Positions 1-11,435 are shown, numbered from the stretch's first letter. The stretch is 64,000 nucleotides of DNA from Pseudomonas delhiensis (GCF_900187975.1 NZ_FZPC01000030.1:1-64000); one strand, 5' to 3'. Notes: generated by a model from the sequence alone, not told the origin. Numbers and translations are program-made.

Positions 1-85
1 CGTGGCTTCCTCGAACAGGCCTAATACATAGATGCAATCGGGTTCCTCTGTTCAAAAGCGGGTTGACGGTGGGGGTGAGTCCATA

Positions 86-164
86 CATAGGAGCGAGCTT
101 GCTCGCGAACGGATTTCCCGGCGGCTGCGGTGCCGTGCGGTTCGCGAGCAAGCTCGCTCCTACG
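86..164. repeat. Paired REP-like palindrome (GAGCTTGCTCGCGAA family)
   Basis: Two inverted copies of a unit built on TAGGAGCGAGCTTGCTCGC face each other across about 30 bases, just past the 3' end of the first gene. The same unit recurs at 9612, 39322 and 45966 as pairs and at 21318 as a single copy. It is a Pseudomonas REP/REPIN-type element and may protect mRNA 3' ends. Bases 1-85 hold nothing I can recognise. Confidence 0.8.
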
Positions 165-188
165 AAGAGCCCATCGGTGCGGCCAGCC

Positions 189-1196
<1,008 letters not shown>

Positions 1197-1300
1197 GGGG
1201 TTTCCTCGGGAGGGCGTGGGGAATGCTCTAGCATGCCTGGGGAGGGCCAGGGCTGGGAAGGGCGCAGCTGAGGTTGCAGGCCGCGCCGAGGTGCTTTCGT

Positions 1301-1419
1301 AGGATGGGTTGAGTTTGCGAAACCCATGCGGTCGCGGCGATGGGTATCGCTGCGCTCAACGCCATCCTACTGTAGGAGCGGGCCCTGCCCGCGAATCGCG
1401 CGCAGGGCGCGCTCCTACA
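1301..1419. repeat. Two adjacent repeat families in the hydrolase/LuxR gap
   Basis: 1301-1370 is an imperfect palindrome opening TAGGATGGGTTGAG and closing CCATCCTAC. 1371-1419 is a REP-like hairpin of the GTAGGAGCGGGCCCTGCCCGC type. Together they fill most of the 262 bases between the two flanking genes, and I see no gene in them. Confidence 0.75.
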
Positions 1420-1458
1420 TGGGGTGGCTTCGGTGACTCCGTTCGCGATGGCGGCGTT

Positions 1459-2319
1459 TCAGGCGGGCCCGTCGCGGGTCAGCCAGTCGATGAACAGCGA
1501 GAACAGTTCCGCCTGGGAGTTGATCTCGAGCTTGGTGTAGAGGTGCTTGCGGTGCATGCGCACCGTCTCCGGCGAAATGTCCAGCACCCGCGCGCTGGAC
1601 TTCACCGAGTGGCCGCGCAGCAGCAGGTGGGCGATTTCCCGTTCGCGCTCGGTCAGGCAGTCGCCGCCGAAGTTCATGAAGGCTTCGCGGATGTGCCAGT
1701 TCAGCGCCGCCGCCGGTTGCGCGCCGGCGTCGCCGCCGGCCAGCAGCAGGTCGAGGCCGCCGCGGCTCTCGAACTGCCGGCACAGCTCGCGCACCAGCGG
1801 CAGGGCGGCGCGCAGCAGCTCGGTCTGCGCCTCGCTGAAGCGCGCGCCGCTGCGGCCCTGGTACACGCACAGGGAAAGCTTGCGCTGGGCGTCGAGGTCG
1901 ACGATGTAGTGGCTGTCTTCCACCGAGCCGCACTTGAGGTAGTAGGTCTTGTAGTACTCGCTGGCGAAGAAGTCGTCCGGGGCGATTTCCGCCAGCGGGT
2001 AGAAGCCCTCGGCCAGGCCGCCTTCGATGGCCAGGCAGAAGGGGTCGAGCAGGTAGCCGCGGGCGTAGTAGCGCTCGGTCAGCGGCTCGCGGTAGGCCTC
2101 GGGGATGCCGTGCTGGAACAGGTGGCGCGGCGGCTGGCCCTTGCGCTCCAGGCCGAACAGCGAGGACTCGATGGGCACCAGCGCGCCCAGGGCCTCCACC
2201 AGGCGCGCCGGGAATTCCGCCGTGGCCACCGCGGCCATGGCGCGCGCCAGCCCCGCATGCCAGGCATGCAGGGCCGGGCTGTTGAGTGGGGCATCGAGTG
2301 GGGTGGCCGGTGTGCTCAT
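1459..2319 (-). CDS. LuxR-family transcriptional regulator
   Basis: The 286-residue protein ends in a LuxR-type helix-turn-helix: LTEREREIAHLL, then SPETVRMHRKHLYTKL, at about residues 218-275. The N-terminal two thirds resembles a GAF/PAS-like sensing region and is not clearly an acyl-homoserine-lactone domain. The start was taken at MSTPATP; an in-frame ATG four codons earlier (2331) is also possible. It lies 53 bases downstream of the aminotransferase gene on the same strand. It may therefore be co-transcribed with the amine genes and control them, but that is inference. Confidence 0.8.
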   Translation of the reverse strand: MSTPATPLDAPLNSPALHAWHAGLARAMAAVATAEFPARLVEALGALVPIESSLFGLERKGQPPRHLFQHGIPEAYREPLTERYYARGYLLDPFCLAIEGGLAEGFYPLAEIAPDDFFASEYYKTYYLKCGSVEDSHYIVDLDAQRKLSLCVYQGRSGARFSEAQTELLRAALPLVRELCRQFESRGGLDLLLAGGDAGAQPAAALNWHIREAFMNFGGDCLTEREREIAHLLLRGHSVKSSARVLDISPETVRMHRKHLYTKLEINSQAELFSLFIDWLTRDGPA

Positions 2320-2372
2320 GGTCGGCAGCATACGGCCGCCGCCGACCAGCTGCAAAGCGCCGCGTCCGCGCA

Positions 2373-3791
2373 TCAATGCCCCGCGTAGTCGCCGCTGCGC
2401 TTGAGGTCCTCGGCGGTCTCGAGGATGGCCTCGCGCAGGGTGTCGACCACTTCGTCGACCTGCTCGCGGGTGATGGTCAGCGGCGGCGACATCACGTTCA
2501 GGTGCACGATGGGCCGCACCAGCAGCCCCCGGGCCTGGGCCCGCAGGTGGATCTTCTCGCCGATGTTCAGCTCCTCCGGGAACAGCGTCTTGCTGCGCTT
2601 GTCGGCGACGAACTCGACGCAGGCCATCAGCTTCTGGCAGCGCACGTCGCCCACCAGCGGCAGCCCGGCCAGTTCCTGCAGGCGCTGCTCCAGGTAGGCG
2701 CCGACCTCGTTGACGTGCGCCAGCAGGTTCTCGCGCTGGATGATCTCGATGTTCTTCAGCGCCGAGATGCAGCTCACCGGGTGCCCGCTGTAGGTGAAGC
2801 CGTGGCTGAAGCAGCGGCCCTGGTTCGGCTCGGCGATCACCTTCCAGATGCGGTCCGAGAAGATGCACGCGCCCAGCGGCAGGTAGCCGGAGGTCAGGCC
2901 CTTGGCGGTGGTGATGATGTCCGGCTGCATGCCGAACACGTCCTCGGAGGCGAAGAAGGCGCCCAGGCGGCCGAAGGAGGTCACCACCTCGTCGGCGACG
3001 TAGAGCAGGTCGTACTTCCGGCATACCTCCCACATGCGCTTGTGGTAGCCCTTCGGCGGGATGATCACGCCGCCCGAACCCATGATCGGCTCGGCGAAGA
3101 AGGCCGCCACGTTGTCGGCGCCCAGTTCCAGGATCTTGTCCTCGAACTCCTTGACCAGGAACTCCAGGAAGTCCGCCTCGGTCATGCCCTCCGGCGCGCG
3201 GTAGGGGTTGGGGCAGGAGATGTGGTGGATGAGGTCCTCGAGGAAGTCGAACTCCGCCGGGTGGTCGGCGACCTTGCCGCCCAGGGACATGGTCAGGAAG
3301 GTGGAGCCGTGGTAGGCGTTGACGCGGCTGATGATGTGCTTCTTGGCGTGCTTGCCGCGGCAGTTCTGGTAGTACTGGATCAGCCGGTAGGCGGTGTCCA
3401 CGGCGGTGGAGCCGCCGGTGGTGAGGAACACGTGGTCGAGGTCGCCCGGGGCCAGTTCGGCGAGCTTCTCGCAGAGCTGGATGGCGGTGACGTTGGCCAT
3501 GTCGCAGAAGGGGTTGGAGTAGGCCAGCTGGCGCACCTGCCCGGCGATGGCCTCGGCCATCTCCTCGCGGCCCAGGCCGATGTTGGTGCACCACATGCCG
3601 CCCACGGCGTCCAGGTAGCGGTTGCCCTTGGTGTCGTAGATGTAGGCGCCTTCGCCCGCGGCAATGTTCAGCGCGCCGTTCTCGCGGTGGTCGTCGAACA
3701 CGTGGTAGCCGTGGACGTAGTGGGCCTTGTCGGCGGCGACCAGCTTCTCGTCGTCGAACCGGGCGAAGAAGGCGGCGGATGGGGTGGTCAT
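2373..3791 (-). CDS. Class III aminotransferase (omega/polyamine type)
   Basis: This 472-residue PLP enzyme belongs to the omega-amino acid:pyruvate and putrescine/spermidine aminotransferase branch. The Schiff-base lysine is K297 in TTAKGLTSGY. D267 in ADEVV pairs with the pyridine nitrogen, and GGSTAVDTA near residue 126 binds phosphate. Family members move a terminal amine onto pyruvate to give an aldehyde. The start at MTTPSAAF fits the family better than the upstream ATG at 3818. The upstream gene on the same strand is a polyamine-binding protein, so a polyamine or diamine substrate is likely. Confidence 0.85.
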   Translation of the reverse strand: MTTPSAAFFARFDDEKLVAADKAHYVHGYHVFDDHRENGALNIAAGEGAYIYDTKGNRYLDAVGGMWCTNIGLGREEMAEAIAGQVRQLAYSNPFCDMANVTAIQLCEKLAELAPGDLDHVFLTTGGSTAVDTAYRLIQYYQNCRGKHAKKHIISRVNAYHGSTFLTMSLGGKVADHPAEFDFLEDLIHHISCPNPYRAPEGMTEADFLEFLVKEFEDKILELGADNVAAFFAEPIMGSGGVIIPPKGYHKRMWEVCRKYDLLYVADEVVTSFGRLGAFFASEDVFGMQPDIITTAKGLTSGYLPLGACIFSDRIWKVIAEPNQGRCFSHGFTYSGHPVSCISALKNIEIIQRENLLAHVNEVGAYLEQRLQELAGLPLVGDVRCQKLMACVEFVADKRSKTLFPEELNIGEKIHLRAQARGLLVRPIVHLNVMSPPLTITREQVDEVVDTLREAILETAEDLKRSGDYAGH

Positions 3792-3833
3792 GGCAGTACC
3801 TCGATAGTGCGGTTTCAACTCGTTAATTCCGTT

Positions 3834-3870
3834 TCCCTCTCCCTGAAGGGAGAGGGCTGGGGAGAGGGGG
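3834..3870. repeat. CTCTCCC-type repeat between binding protein and aminotransferase genes
   Basis: One copy of the CTCTCCCTGAAGGGAGAGG hairpin plus its GGCTGGGGAGAGGG tail. The family recurs at 9750, 15817, 20281 and 42617. It lies in the 97-base intercistronic gap and could modulate read-through from the upstream gene. Confidence 0.7.
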
Positions 3871-3888
3871 CTCTTGCTTGAACAGATG

Positions 3889-4992
3889 TCAGGTCCCGGT
3901 CTTCACCGCATTCCACGTCCGGGTGATCAGCCGCGTGGCCTTGGGCCCCTGGACCTTCTGGGTGAACAGCCGCGAGCGCGTCTCGGCGTCCGGGTAGATC
4001 GCCGGGTCGTCGCGCACCTCGGTGGCCAGCAGCGGCTTGGCCGCGATGTTGCTGCTGGCGTAGCGGATGTAGTCGCTGACGTCGGCGGCCACCTTCGGCT
4101 GCAGCATGTATTCGATGAACTTGTGGGCGTTGGCCACGTGGGGCGCGTCGGCCGGGATGTAGAAGTCGTCGAACCAGATCAGCGAGCCTTCCCTGGGCAC
4201 GAAGTAGCCCAGCTTGACCTTGGCCCCGGCCTCGTCGGCGCGGGCCTGGGCGGTGGCGTAGTCGCCGGACCAGGTCATGGCCATGCACTGGTCGCCGTTG
4301 GCCAGGCCGTTGAGGTAGCTGGTGGAGTCGAACTTGCGGATGTAGGGTCGGATCGACTGCAGCAGCGCCTGGGCGGCCTTGAGGTCCTCGGGGCTGGCGC
4401 TGTTCGGGTCGCGCTTGAGGTAGGCCAGGGCCAGGGGGATGACGTCGGTGGGCGAGTCGATGATGGTCACCCCGCAGTCGGCGAATTTCGACACCACCTT
4501 GGGATCGAACAGCATCGCCAGCGAGCCGATGGGCGCGTCGGGCATGCGCTGCTTGATCTTGTCGATGTTGTAGGTGATGCCGTTGCTGCCCCAGGTATAG
4601 GGCGCCGAGTACTGCACGCCCGGGTCGTAGTGGTCCAGGTGCTTGAGCACCTCGGGGTCGAGGTTGTTCCAGCTGGGCAGCCGGCTCTTGTCCAGCGGCT
4701 GGAACACCCCGGCCTTGAGCAGCGGCGGCACCAGCGCGGCGTTGAGCACCACCAGGTCGTAGCCGGAGCGGCCAGGCAGCAGCTTGCCCTGCACCGTCTC
4801 GTAGGAGTCGAAGGTGTCGTAGACCACCTTGATCCCGGTGGCCTTCTCGAAGTCGGCGATGGTGTGCTCGCCGATGTAGTCGGTCCAGTTGTACAGCCTC
4901 AGCGTGTTGGCGCCGTCGGTGTCCGCGGCCTGGCCGAGCAAGGGGCTCAGCGCCAGGGCCGTGCCCAGGATCGCTGCGAAGGGTTTGTACAT
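3889..4992 (-). CDS. Periplasmic polyamine-binding protein (PotF/SpuD type)
   Basis: The 367-residue protein carries a signal peptide ending LLGQAADTDG. The mature start NTLRLYNWTDYIGEHTI is the PotF/SpuD/SpuE signature, and later blocks such as MAMTWSGDYA and IWFDDFYIPADAP also fit. Such proteins deliver putrescine or spermidine to an ABC transporter. No ATPase or permease gene is near it, so it must work with a transporter encoded elsewhere. The start at 4992 (MYKPFAA) is preferred because it puts the signal peptide first. It is divergent from the BetI-like regulator and upstream of the aminotransferase. Confidence 0.88.
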   Translation of the reverse strand: MYKPFAAILGTALALSPLLGQAADTDGANTLRLYNWTDYIGEHTIADFEKATGIKVVYDTFDSYETVQGKLLPGRSGYDLVVLNAALVPPLLKAGVFQPLDKSRLPSWNNLDPEVLKHLDHYDPGVQYSAPYTWGSNGITYNIDKIKQRMPDAPIGSLAMLFDPKVVSKFADCGVTIIDSPTDVIPLALAYLKRDPNSASPEDLKAAQALLQSIRPYIRKFDSTSYLNGLANGDQCMAMTWSGDYATAQARADEAGAKVKLGYFVPREGSLIWFDDFYIPADAPHVANAHKFIEYMLQPKVAADVSDYIRYASSNIAAKPLLATEVRDDPAIYPDAETRSRLFTQKVQGPKATRLITRTWNAVKTGT

Positions 4993-5065
4993 GTCACTCC
5001 CACCTGTGGTTGTTTTCGAGGGTCGTGTCGGCTGTGGCCACTGTCCGCCGCCGGCCTTCGCCGGG

Positions 5066-5080
5066 CCATTCCCCGAATGG
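5066..5080. promoter_or_regulatory. Inverted repeat in the binding-protein/TetR divergent gap
   Basis: CCATTC-CCC-GAATGG is a perfect 6-bp inverted repeat lying 70 bases before the TetR gene and 74 bases before the binding-protein gene. It is the only clear dyad in this 157-base divergent promoter region, so it is a candidate operator for the BetI-like regulator. A downstream TATGCT (5095-5100) could be a -10 element. Confidence 0.35.
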
Positions 5081-5149
5081 GTGGGTGGGGCTGGTATGCT
5101 GTTGCACATTCGTTCAGATTGGCGGCCTCGGACACAGGAGCGGCAGGCG

Positions 5150-5797
5150 ATGAACCAGGCAGTGCGCTTTTCCCGGCTGGAACCCGAGCAGCGCAAGGCG
5201 CTGCTGATCGAGGCCACCCTGGCGTGCCTGAAGCAGCACGGCTTCCAGGGCGCGTCCATCCGCAAGATCTGCGCCGAGGCCGGGGTTTCGGTGGGGCTGA
5301 TCAACCACCACTACGCGGGCAAGGACGAGCTGGTCGCCGAGGCCTACCTGACGGTCACCGGGCGCGTCATGCAGCTGCTGCGCGAGGCCATCGACCAGGC
5401 CGCGCCGGATGCCCGCGCGCGCCTCTCGGCGTTCTTCCGCGCCTCGTTCAGCGCCGAACTGCTCGACCCGCAGCTGCTCGACGCCTGGCTGGCGTTCTGG
5501 GGCGCGGTGAAGACCGCCGAGGCGATCAACCGCGCCCACGACCATTCCTACGGCGAGTACCGCGCCCTGCTGGCCCAGGCGCTGGACCAACTGGCCGAGG
5601 AGGAGGGCTGGGCCGACTTCGACGCCGACCTCGCCGCCATCGCCCTGTCGGCCATGCTCGACGGGCTGTGGCTGGAATCCGGGCTGAACCCCAACACCTT
5701 CACCCCCGAGCAGGGCGTCCAGGTCTGCGAGGCCTGGGTCGACGGCCTGCAGGCCGGCGGGCGGCAGCGCTTCAGCCGCCGGCCGGCGGACTGTTGA
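5150..5797 (+). CDS. TetR-family regulator, BetI-like
   Basis: The 215-residue protein has an N-terminal TetR helix-turn-helix: ASIRKICAEAGVSVGLINHHY at about residues 33-53. A BetI-type C-terminal ligand domain follows, with LDAWLAFWGAVK and LDGLWLE typical of the subgroup. The ATG at 5150 is used because it is preceded by CAGGAG and gives the usual family length. It is transcribed divergently from the polyamine-binding-protein gene and probably represses that amine operon. The ligand is unknown, and betaine-specific function should not be assumed from the family name. Confidence 0.82.
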   Translation: MNQAVRFSRLEPEQRKALLIEATLACLKQHGFQGASIRKICAEAGVSVGLINHHYAGKDELVAEAYLTVTGRVMQLLREAIDQAAPDARARLSAFFRASFSAELLDPQLLDAWLAFWGAVKTAEAINRAHDHSYGEYRALLAQALDQLAEEEGWADFDADLAAIALSAMLDGLWLESGLNPNTFTPEQGVQVCEAWVDGLQAGGRQRFSRRPADC

Positions 5798-5833
5798 TCG
5801 GCCGTTCAGCAATCGCTACTCTGCGCCGGCCCC

Positions 5834-5847
5834 TGGGAAATTTCCCA
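5834..5847. promoter_or_regulatory. Perfect 14-bp palindrome upstream of aruR
   Basis: TGGGAAATTTCCCA is an exact palindrome 67 bases before the aruR start, in an otherwise AT-poor leader. It may be an operator for this operon or a chance dyad. I know no matching consensus for it. Confidence 0.35.
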
Positions 5848-5913
5848 CGGGCGTCCATCCTCTAATAAGAAATCCGCCGCGACCTCGCCGGCGGCCGCAG
5901 CAGGGTATTGGCG

Positions 5914-6648
5914 ATGGCTCCCCGTGTACTGATCGTCGACGACGATCCGCTGATCCGCGAACTCCTCCAGTCCTACCTCGTCGGCGAGGGCTACGAGGTA
6001 GCCTGCGCCAGCACCGCCGAACAGGCCGAGGCCAGCCTGGCCGACGCCGAGCAGGGCGGCCCGCCGTTCGACCTGGTGCTGCTGGACATCCGCCTGCCCG
6101 GCAAGGACGGCCTGACCCTGACCCGCGAACTGCGGGTGCGCTCGGAGGTGGGCATCATCCTCATCACCGGGCGCAACGACGACATCGACCGCATCGTCGG
6201 CCTGGAGTGCGGCGCCGACGACTACGTGATCAAGCCGCCGAACCCGCGCGAGCTGGTGTCGCGGGCGAAGAACCTGATCCGCCGCGTGCGCCACGCCCGC
6301 GCCCCTGCCCCGGCCGCGCCGGTGCGCCAGCCGCTCAAGCGCTTCGCCCACTGGCGCCTGGACGCCGACCGCCGGCGCCTGGTCGACCGCGACGGCAGCG
6401 AAACCCCGCTGACCCACGGCGAGTTCCAGCTGCTCAGCGTGTTCCTGCGCAACAGCGGCCACACCTTGAGCCGCGACCAGCTGATGGACCAGATCCGCAA
6501 CCGCGAGTGGCTGCCCAACGACCGCTCCATCGACGTGCTGGTCGGCCGCCTGCGCCGCAAGCTGCGCGACGACCCGGCCGAACCCGAACTGATCATCACC
6601 ATCCACGGCGCCGGCTACCTGTTCACCGCCGCCCCCAGCGACGCCTGA
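5914..6648 (+). CDS. aruR: OmpR-family response regulator (AruR)
   Basis: The 244-residue protein has a receiver domain (residues 5-118) with acidic pair D9/D10 and phospho-acceptor D58 in [10 protein letters not shown]. An OmpR-type winged helix follows at about residues 140-238. The usual KPF of the receiver is KPP here (K107-P109). AruRS of P. aeruginosa activates the arginine transaminase genes in response to arginine, and the next genes here are a binding protein and a hybrid kinase, followed by the permease and aruIH block. The ATG at 5914 was preferred over the upstream TTG at 5908. A TorR-like paralogue is the main alternative. Confidence 0.75.
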   Translation: MAPRVLIVDDDPLIRELLQSYLVGEGYEVACASTAEQAEASLADAEQGGPPFDLVLLDIRLPGKDGLTLTRELRVRSEVGIILITGRNDDIDRIVGLECGADDYVIKPPNPRELVSRAKNLIRRVRHARAPAPAAPVRQPLKRFAHWRLDADRRRLVDRDGSETPLTHGEFQLLSVFLRNSGHTLSRDQLMDQIRNREWLPNDRSIDVLVGRLRRKLRDDPAEPELIITIHGAGYLFTAAPSDA

Positions 6649-6650
6649 GC

Positions 6651-7414
6651 ATGCGCTGGCTGGCCCTGCTCGCCCTGGCGCTGTGTGGTTTGGCGCCGGC
6701 CGCCGAGCGCGTACGTTACTGCGACTACCCGGTGTACCCGCCGGTGTCCTGGAGCGACGGCCACGAGGTGCGCGGGCTGGCGCCGCAGGTGGTGAAGAGC
6801 GTGCTCGGCGGGCTCGGCTACGAGGTGCAGGTGGTGGTGCTGGGCAACTGGAAGCGCTGCCTGCTGGACGCCGCCGCCGGGCGCGTCGACGTGGTGCTGG
6901 CCTACCGCACCGAGCAGCGCGACCAGGGCCTGGCCTTCGCCGAGGCGCCGGTGCTGCGCGAGGAAGTGGCGCTGTTCTACAACCGCCGCAAGCCGGTGCG
7001 CTTCCAGGGCCTGGACGACCTCGCCCGCTACCGCGGCGGGTTGCTCTTCGGCGAGAGCTATGGCGCCGGGTTCGACCGCTTCGTCGCCAGCCACGACAAC
7101 ATCGAGTACGTCTCCGACAGCCGGCAGAACTTCGGCAAGCTGATCCGCCAGCGCATCGACTTCATCCCCTACGAGCGGCGCACCGGGCGGCTGTTCGTCG
7201 AGCGCCTGCCGGGCGGCGCGGACATCGTGGACGCGCCGCGGCCGATCACCGTCGACTACCTGCGCCTGGCGGTGTCGCGGCATTCGCCGCTGCAGGCCCG
7301 CCTGGGCGAGATCGACGCCGCCCTGCGCCGTCTGCAGGCCGACGGCAGCCTGGCGCGCTGGCTGGACGAAAGCGAGCGCGACTACCGCGCCATGCTCGCC
7401 GCCGGTGCGCAGCC

Positions 7415-7418
<4 letters not shown>
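6651..7418 (+). CDS. Family 3 periplasmic solute-binding protein, sensor partner
   Basis: The 255-residue protein has a short signal peptide ([16 protein letters not shown]). An SBP_bac_3 fold follows: [19 protein letters not shown] near the start, [15 protein letters not shown] mid-protein and a LARWLDESE tail. It starts two bases after the aruR stop, and its stop overlaps the GTG of the kinase gene, so the three are made together. No transport genes accompany it. It most likely presents a ligand, perhaps arginine or a related guanidino compound, to the periplasmic part of the kinase. That role is inference from gene order. Confidence 0.78.
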
Positions 7419-9611
<2,193 letters not shown>

Positions 9612-9616
<5 letters not shown>

Positions 9617-9772
9617 GAGCGAGCTTGCTCGCGAACGGATCCCCCGGTGGCCGCGGTGCCATGCGGTTCGCGAGCAAGCTCGCTCCTACGAAAGGCACAA
9701 AATGCGCAGACCCAGCAGGGAGGCACGCGCATCCAGCAGGCACGGACAGTCCCCTCTCCCTGAAGGGTGAGG
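9612..9772. repeat. REP pair and CTCTCCC repeat in the aruS/permease gap
   Basis: 9612-9690 is a facing pair of the GAGCTTGCTCGCGAA element, beginning three bases before the aruS stop. 9750-9772 is a partial CTCTCCCTGAAGGG copy. The rest of this 344-base gap carries the permease promoter region (see 9835-9892). Confidence 0.75.
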
Positions 9773-9834
9773 GGGCCGCACGGCATGCCCTGACGTTTCG
9801 GTGTCAGCCGGCACGTCAGGAAAGCTCGTTCGGA

Positions 9835-9892
9835 ATACAAATTCCTTACAGCTTTTTACATCTTCGATCCCGCCGTTCAACGCGACCTTACA
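9835..9892 (+). promoter_or_regulatory. Phased TTACA direct repeats, candidate AruR site
   Basis: ATACA at 9835, TTACA at 9846 and TTACA at 9856 lie on one face of the helix with 11- and 10-base steps. A fourth TTACA is at 9888. OmpR-family regulators bind tandem half-sites with this spacing. The array sits about 100 bases before the leader ORF of the permease gene, in a locally AT-rich stretch. Binding by AruR is inference. Confidence 0.4.
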
Positions 9893-9960
9893 TCCCCTTC
9901 GAATAATCCGGCGGTATCCGTGCCCGAGCCACGGCCTCTGACTGATTGGAGATAACAACA

Positions 9961-10023
9961 ATGATCCAACGTAGAGTTCCGCTGCGCCGCGCCCGCCGTC
10001 TGCCGGGGGTGCGCCATGTCTGA
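9961..10023 (+). CDS. Arginine-rich 20-residue leader ORF of the permease gene
   Basis: ATG at 9961 opens a 20-codon ORF, MIQRRVPLRRARRLPGVRHV. Seven codons are for arginine, at positions 4, 5, 9, 10, 12, 13 and 18, and one of them is the rare AGA. A good GGAG ribosome site lies 9 bases upstream. Its TGA overlaps the permease start (ATGTCTGA), so the permease, whose own ribosome site is weak (GGGGG), is probably translated by coupling. In an arginine-catabolic locus this looks like a regulatory leader peptide that senses charged arginyl-tRNA or arginine. It is too short for standard gene finders. Confidence 0.55.
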   Translation: MIQRRVPLRRARRLPGVRHV

Positions 10024-11419
10024 TTCGAAGCTCCAGCTCTCCCGCGCGCTCAAGAGCCGCCACATCTTCATGCTGTCCCTCGGCGGGGTGATCGGCACCG
10101 GCCTGTTCATGGGCGCCGGCGTCACCATCAACCAGGGCGGCCCGGCCGGCGCCGTGCTGGCCTACCTGGTGGCCGGCCTGCTGATGTACCTGGTGATGGT
10201 CTGCCTGGGCGAGCTGTCGGTGCAGATGCCCGTCTCCGGCTCCTTCCAGGCCCACGCCACGCGCTTCATCGGCCCGGCCACCGGGTTCATGATCGGCTGG
10301 GTGTACTGGATGAGCTGGGCCTCCACCGTCGGCCTGGAATTCACCGCCGCCGGCATGCTGATGACGCGCTGGTTCCCCGAGGTGCCGATCTGGATCTGGT
10401 CGGGCTTCTTCGTGGTCGTGCTGTTCTCCCTCAACGCCCTGGCCACCCGCGCCTTCGGCGAGGCCGAGTACTGGTTCGCCGGCATCAAGGTGGCGGCCAT
10501 CCTCGCCTTCATCATCGTCGGCGTGCTGGTGATCTTCGGCGGCATCCACCTGAACGACGGCGCGCCGGCGCCGGGGCTGGACAACCTGGTCGGCGACAGC
10601 CTGTTCCCCAACGGCCTGTCGGCGGTGTTCGCGGTGATGATGACGGTGGTCTACGCCTTCCAGGGCTGCGAGATCATGGGCGTGGCCGCCGGCGAGACCG
10701 ACCAGCCGGAGAAGAGCATCCCCCGCGCCGTGCGCAACGTGGTGTTCCGCGTGCTGATCTTCTACGTCCTGGCGGTCCTCGTGCTGGCCGCCATCATCCC
10801 CTGGCAGAAGGCCGGGCTGGTGGAGAGCCCCTTCGTGCAGGTGTTCGACATGGTCGGCATCCCCTACGCGGCGGACCTGATGAACTTCGTCATCCTCACC
10901 GCCATCCTCTCGGTGGGCAACTCCGGCCTGTACGCCTCCACGCGCATCCTCTGGGCCATGTCCAGGACCGGCATGGCGCCCAGGGGCCTGTCCAAGCTCA
11001 GCGCCCGCGGCGTGCCGCTGTACGCGCTGCTGATCAGCCTGGCCTTCGCCCTGCTCTCGCTGCTGACCAGCGTGGTCGCCGCCGACACCCTGTTCATGGT
11101 GCTGATGGCGGTGAGCGGGATGGCCGGCACCGTGACCTGGATCGTCATCGCCTACGCCCAGTACCGCTTCCGCCGCGAGCACATGGCCAAGGGGGGCAGC
11201 GTCAAGGACCTGAAGTACGCCGCGCCGCTGTTCCCGCTGATTCCCCTGGCCTGCATAGCGATCTGCTGCTCGCTGTTCGTGTTCCTGGCCATGGATCCGA
11301 CCCAGCGCCCGTCGCTGTACTGGGGCTTCGGCTTCATCGCCGCGTGCTACCTGGCCTACTACGTGCTCAAGCGCAAGCGCCCGCAGTTGGCCGCCGAGGC
11401 GGTGCCCAGCGTCGGTTGA
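10016..11419 (+). CDS. Amino acid permease (APC superfamily, AAT type)
   Basis: The 467-residue protein has 12 predicted membrane helices. The AAT signature lies in helix 1 (MLSLGGVIGTGLFMGAG) and is followed by GPAGAVLAYLVAGL. The short hydrophilic N-terminus, SRALKSRHI, is typical of AroP/LysP/RocE-like carriers. Position between aruS and the aruIH operon suggests that it imports arginine or a related basic amino acid. In PAO1 the gene next to aruS is also a permease, as I recall. Its start overlaps the arginine-rich leader ORF. The substrate cannot be fixed from sequence. Confidence 0.85.
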   Translation: MSDSKLQLSRALKSRHIFMLSLGGVIGTGLFMGAGVTINQGGPAGAVLAYLVAGLLMYLVMVCLGELSVQMPVSGSFQAHATRFIGPATGFMIGWVYWMSWASTVGLEFTAAGMLMTRWFPEVPIWIWSGFFVVVLFSLNALATRAFGEAEYWFAGIKVAAILAFIIVGVLVIFGGIHLNDGAPAPGLDNLVGDSLFPNGLSAVFAVMMTVVYAFQGCEIMGVAAGETDQPEKSIPRAVRNVVFRVLIFYVLAVLVLAAIIPWQKAGLVESPFVQVFDMVGIPYAADLMNFVILTAILSVGNSGLYASTRILWAMSRTGMAPRGLSKLSARGVPLYALLISLAFALLSLLTSVVAADTLFMVLMAVSGMAGTVTWIVIAYAQYRFRREHMAKGGSVKDLKYAAPLFPLIPLACIAICCSLFVFLAMDPTQRPSLYWGFGFIAACYLAYYVLKRKRPQLAAEAVPSVG

Positions 11420-11435
11420 GCCTTCTGCACACAAG

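Noticed and set aside
1459-3594. 711-codon frame joining the LuxR gene to sequence opposite the aminotransferase frame
   Set aside because: The N-terminal half is an out-of-frame reading of the aminotransferase gene; only the part from 2319 downward is LuxR. It is not a fusion protein.
3874-5865. Long plus-strand frame opposite the polyamine-binding protein
   Set aside because: It is the complement of a well-conserved PotF-type gene and has the Gly/Val/Leu/His-rich composition typical of antisense frames in GC-rich DNA.
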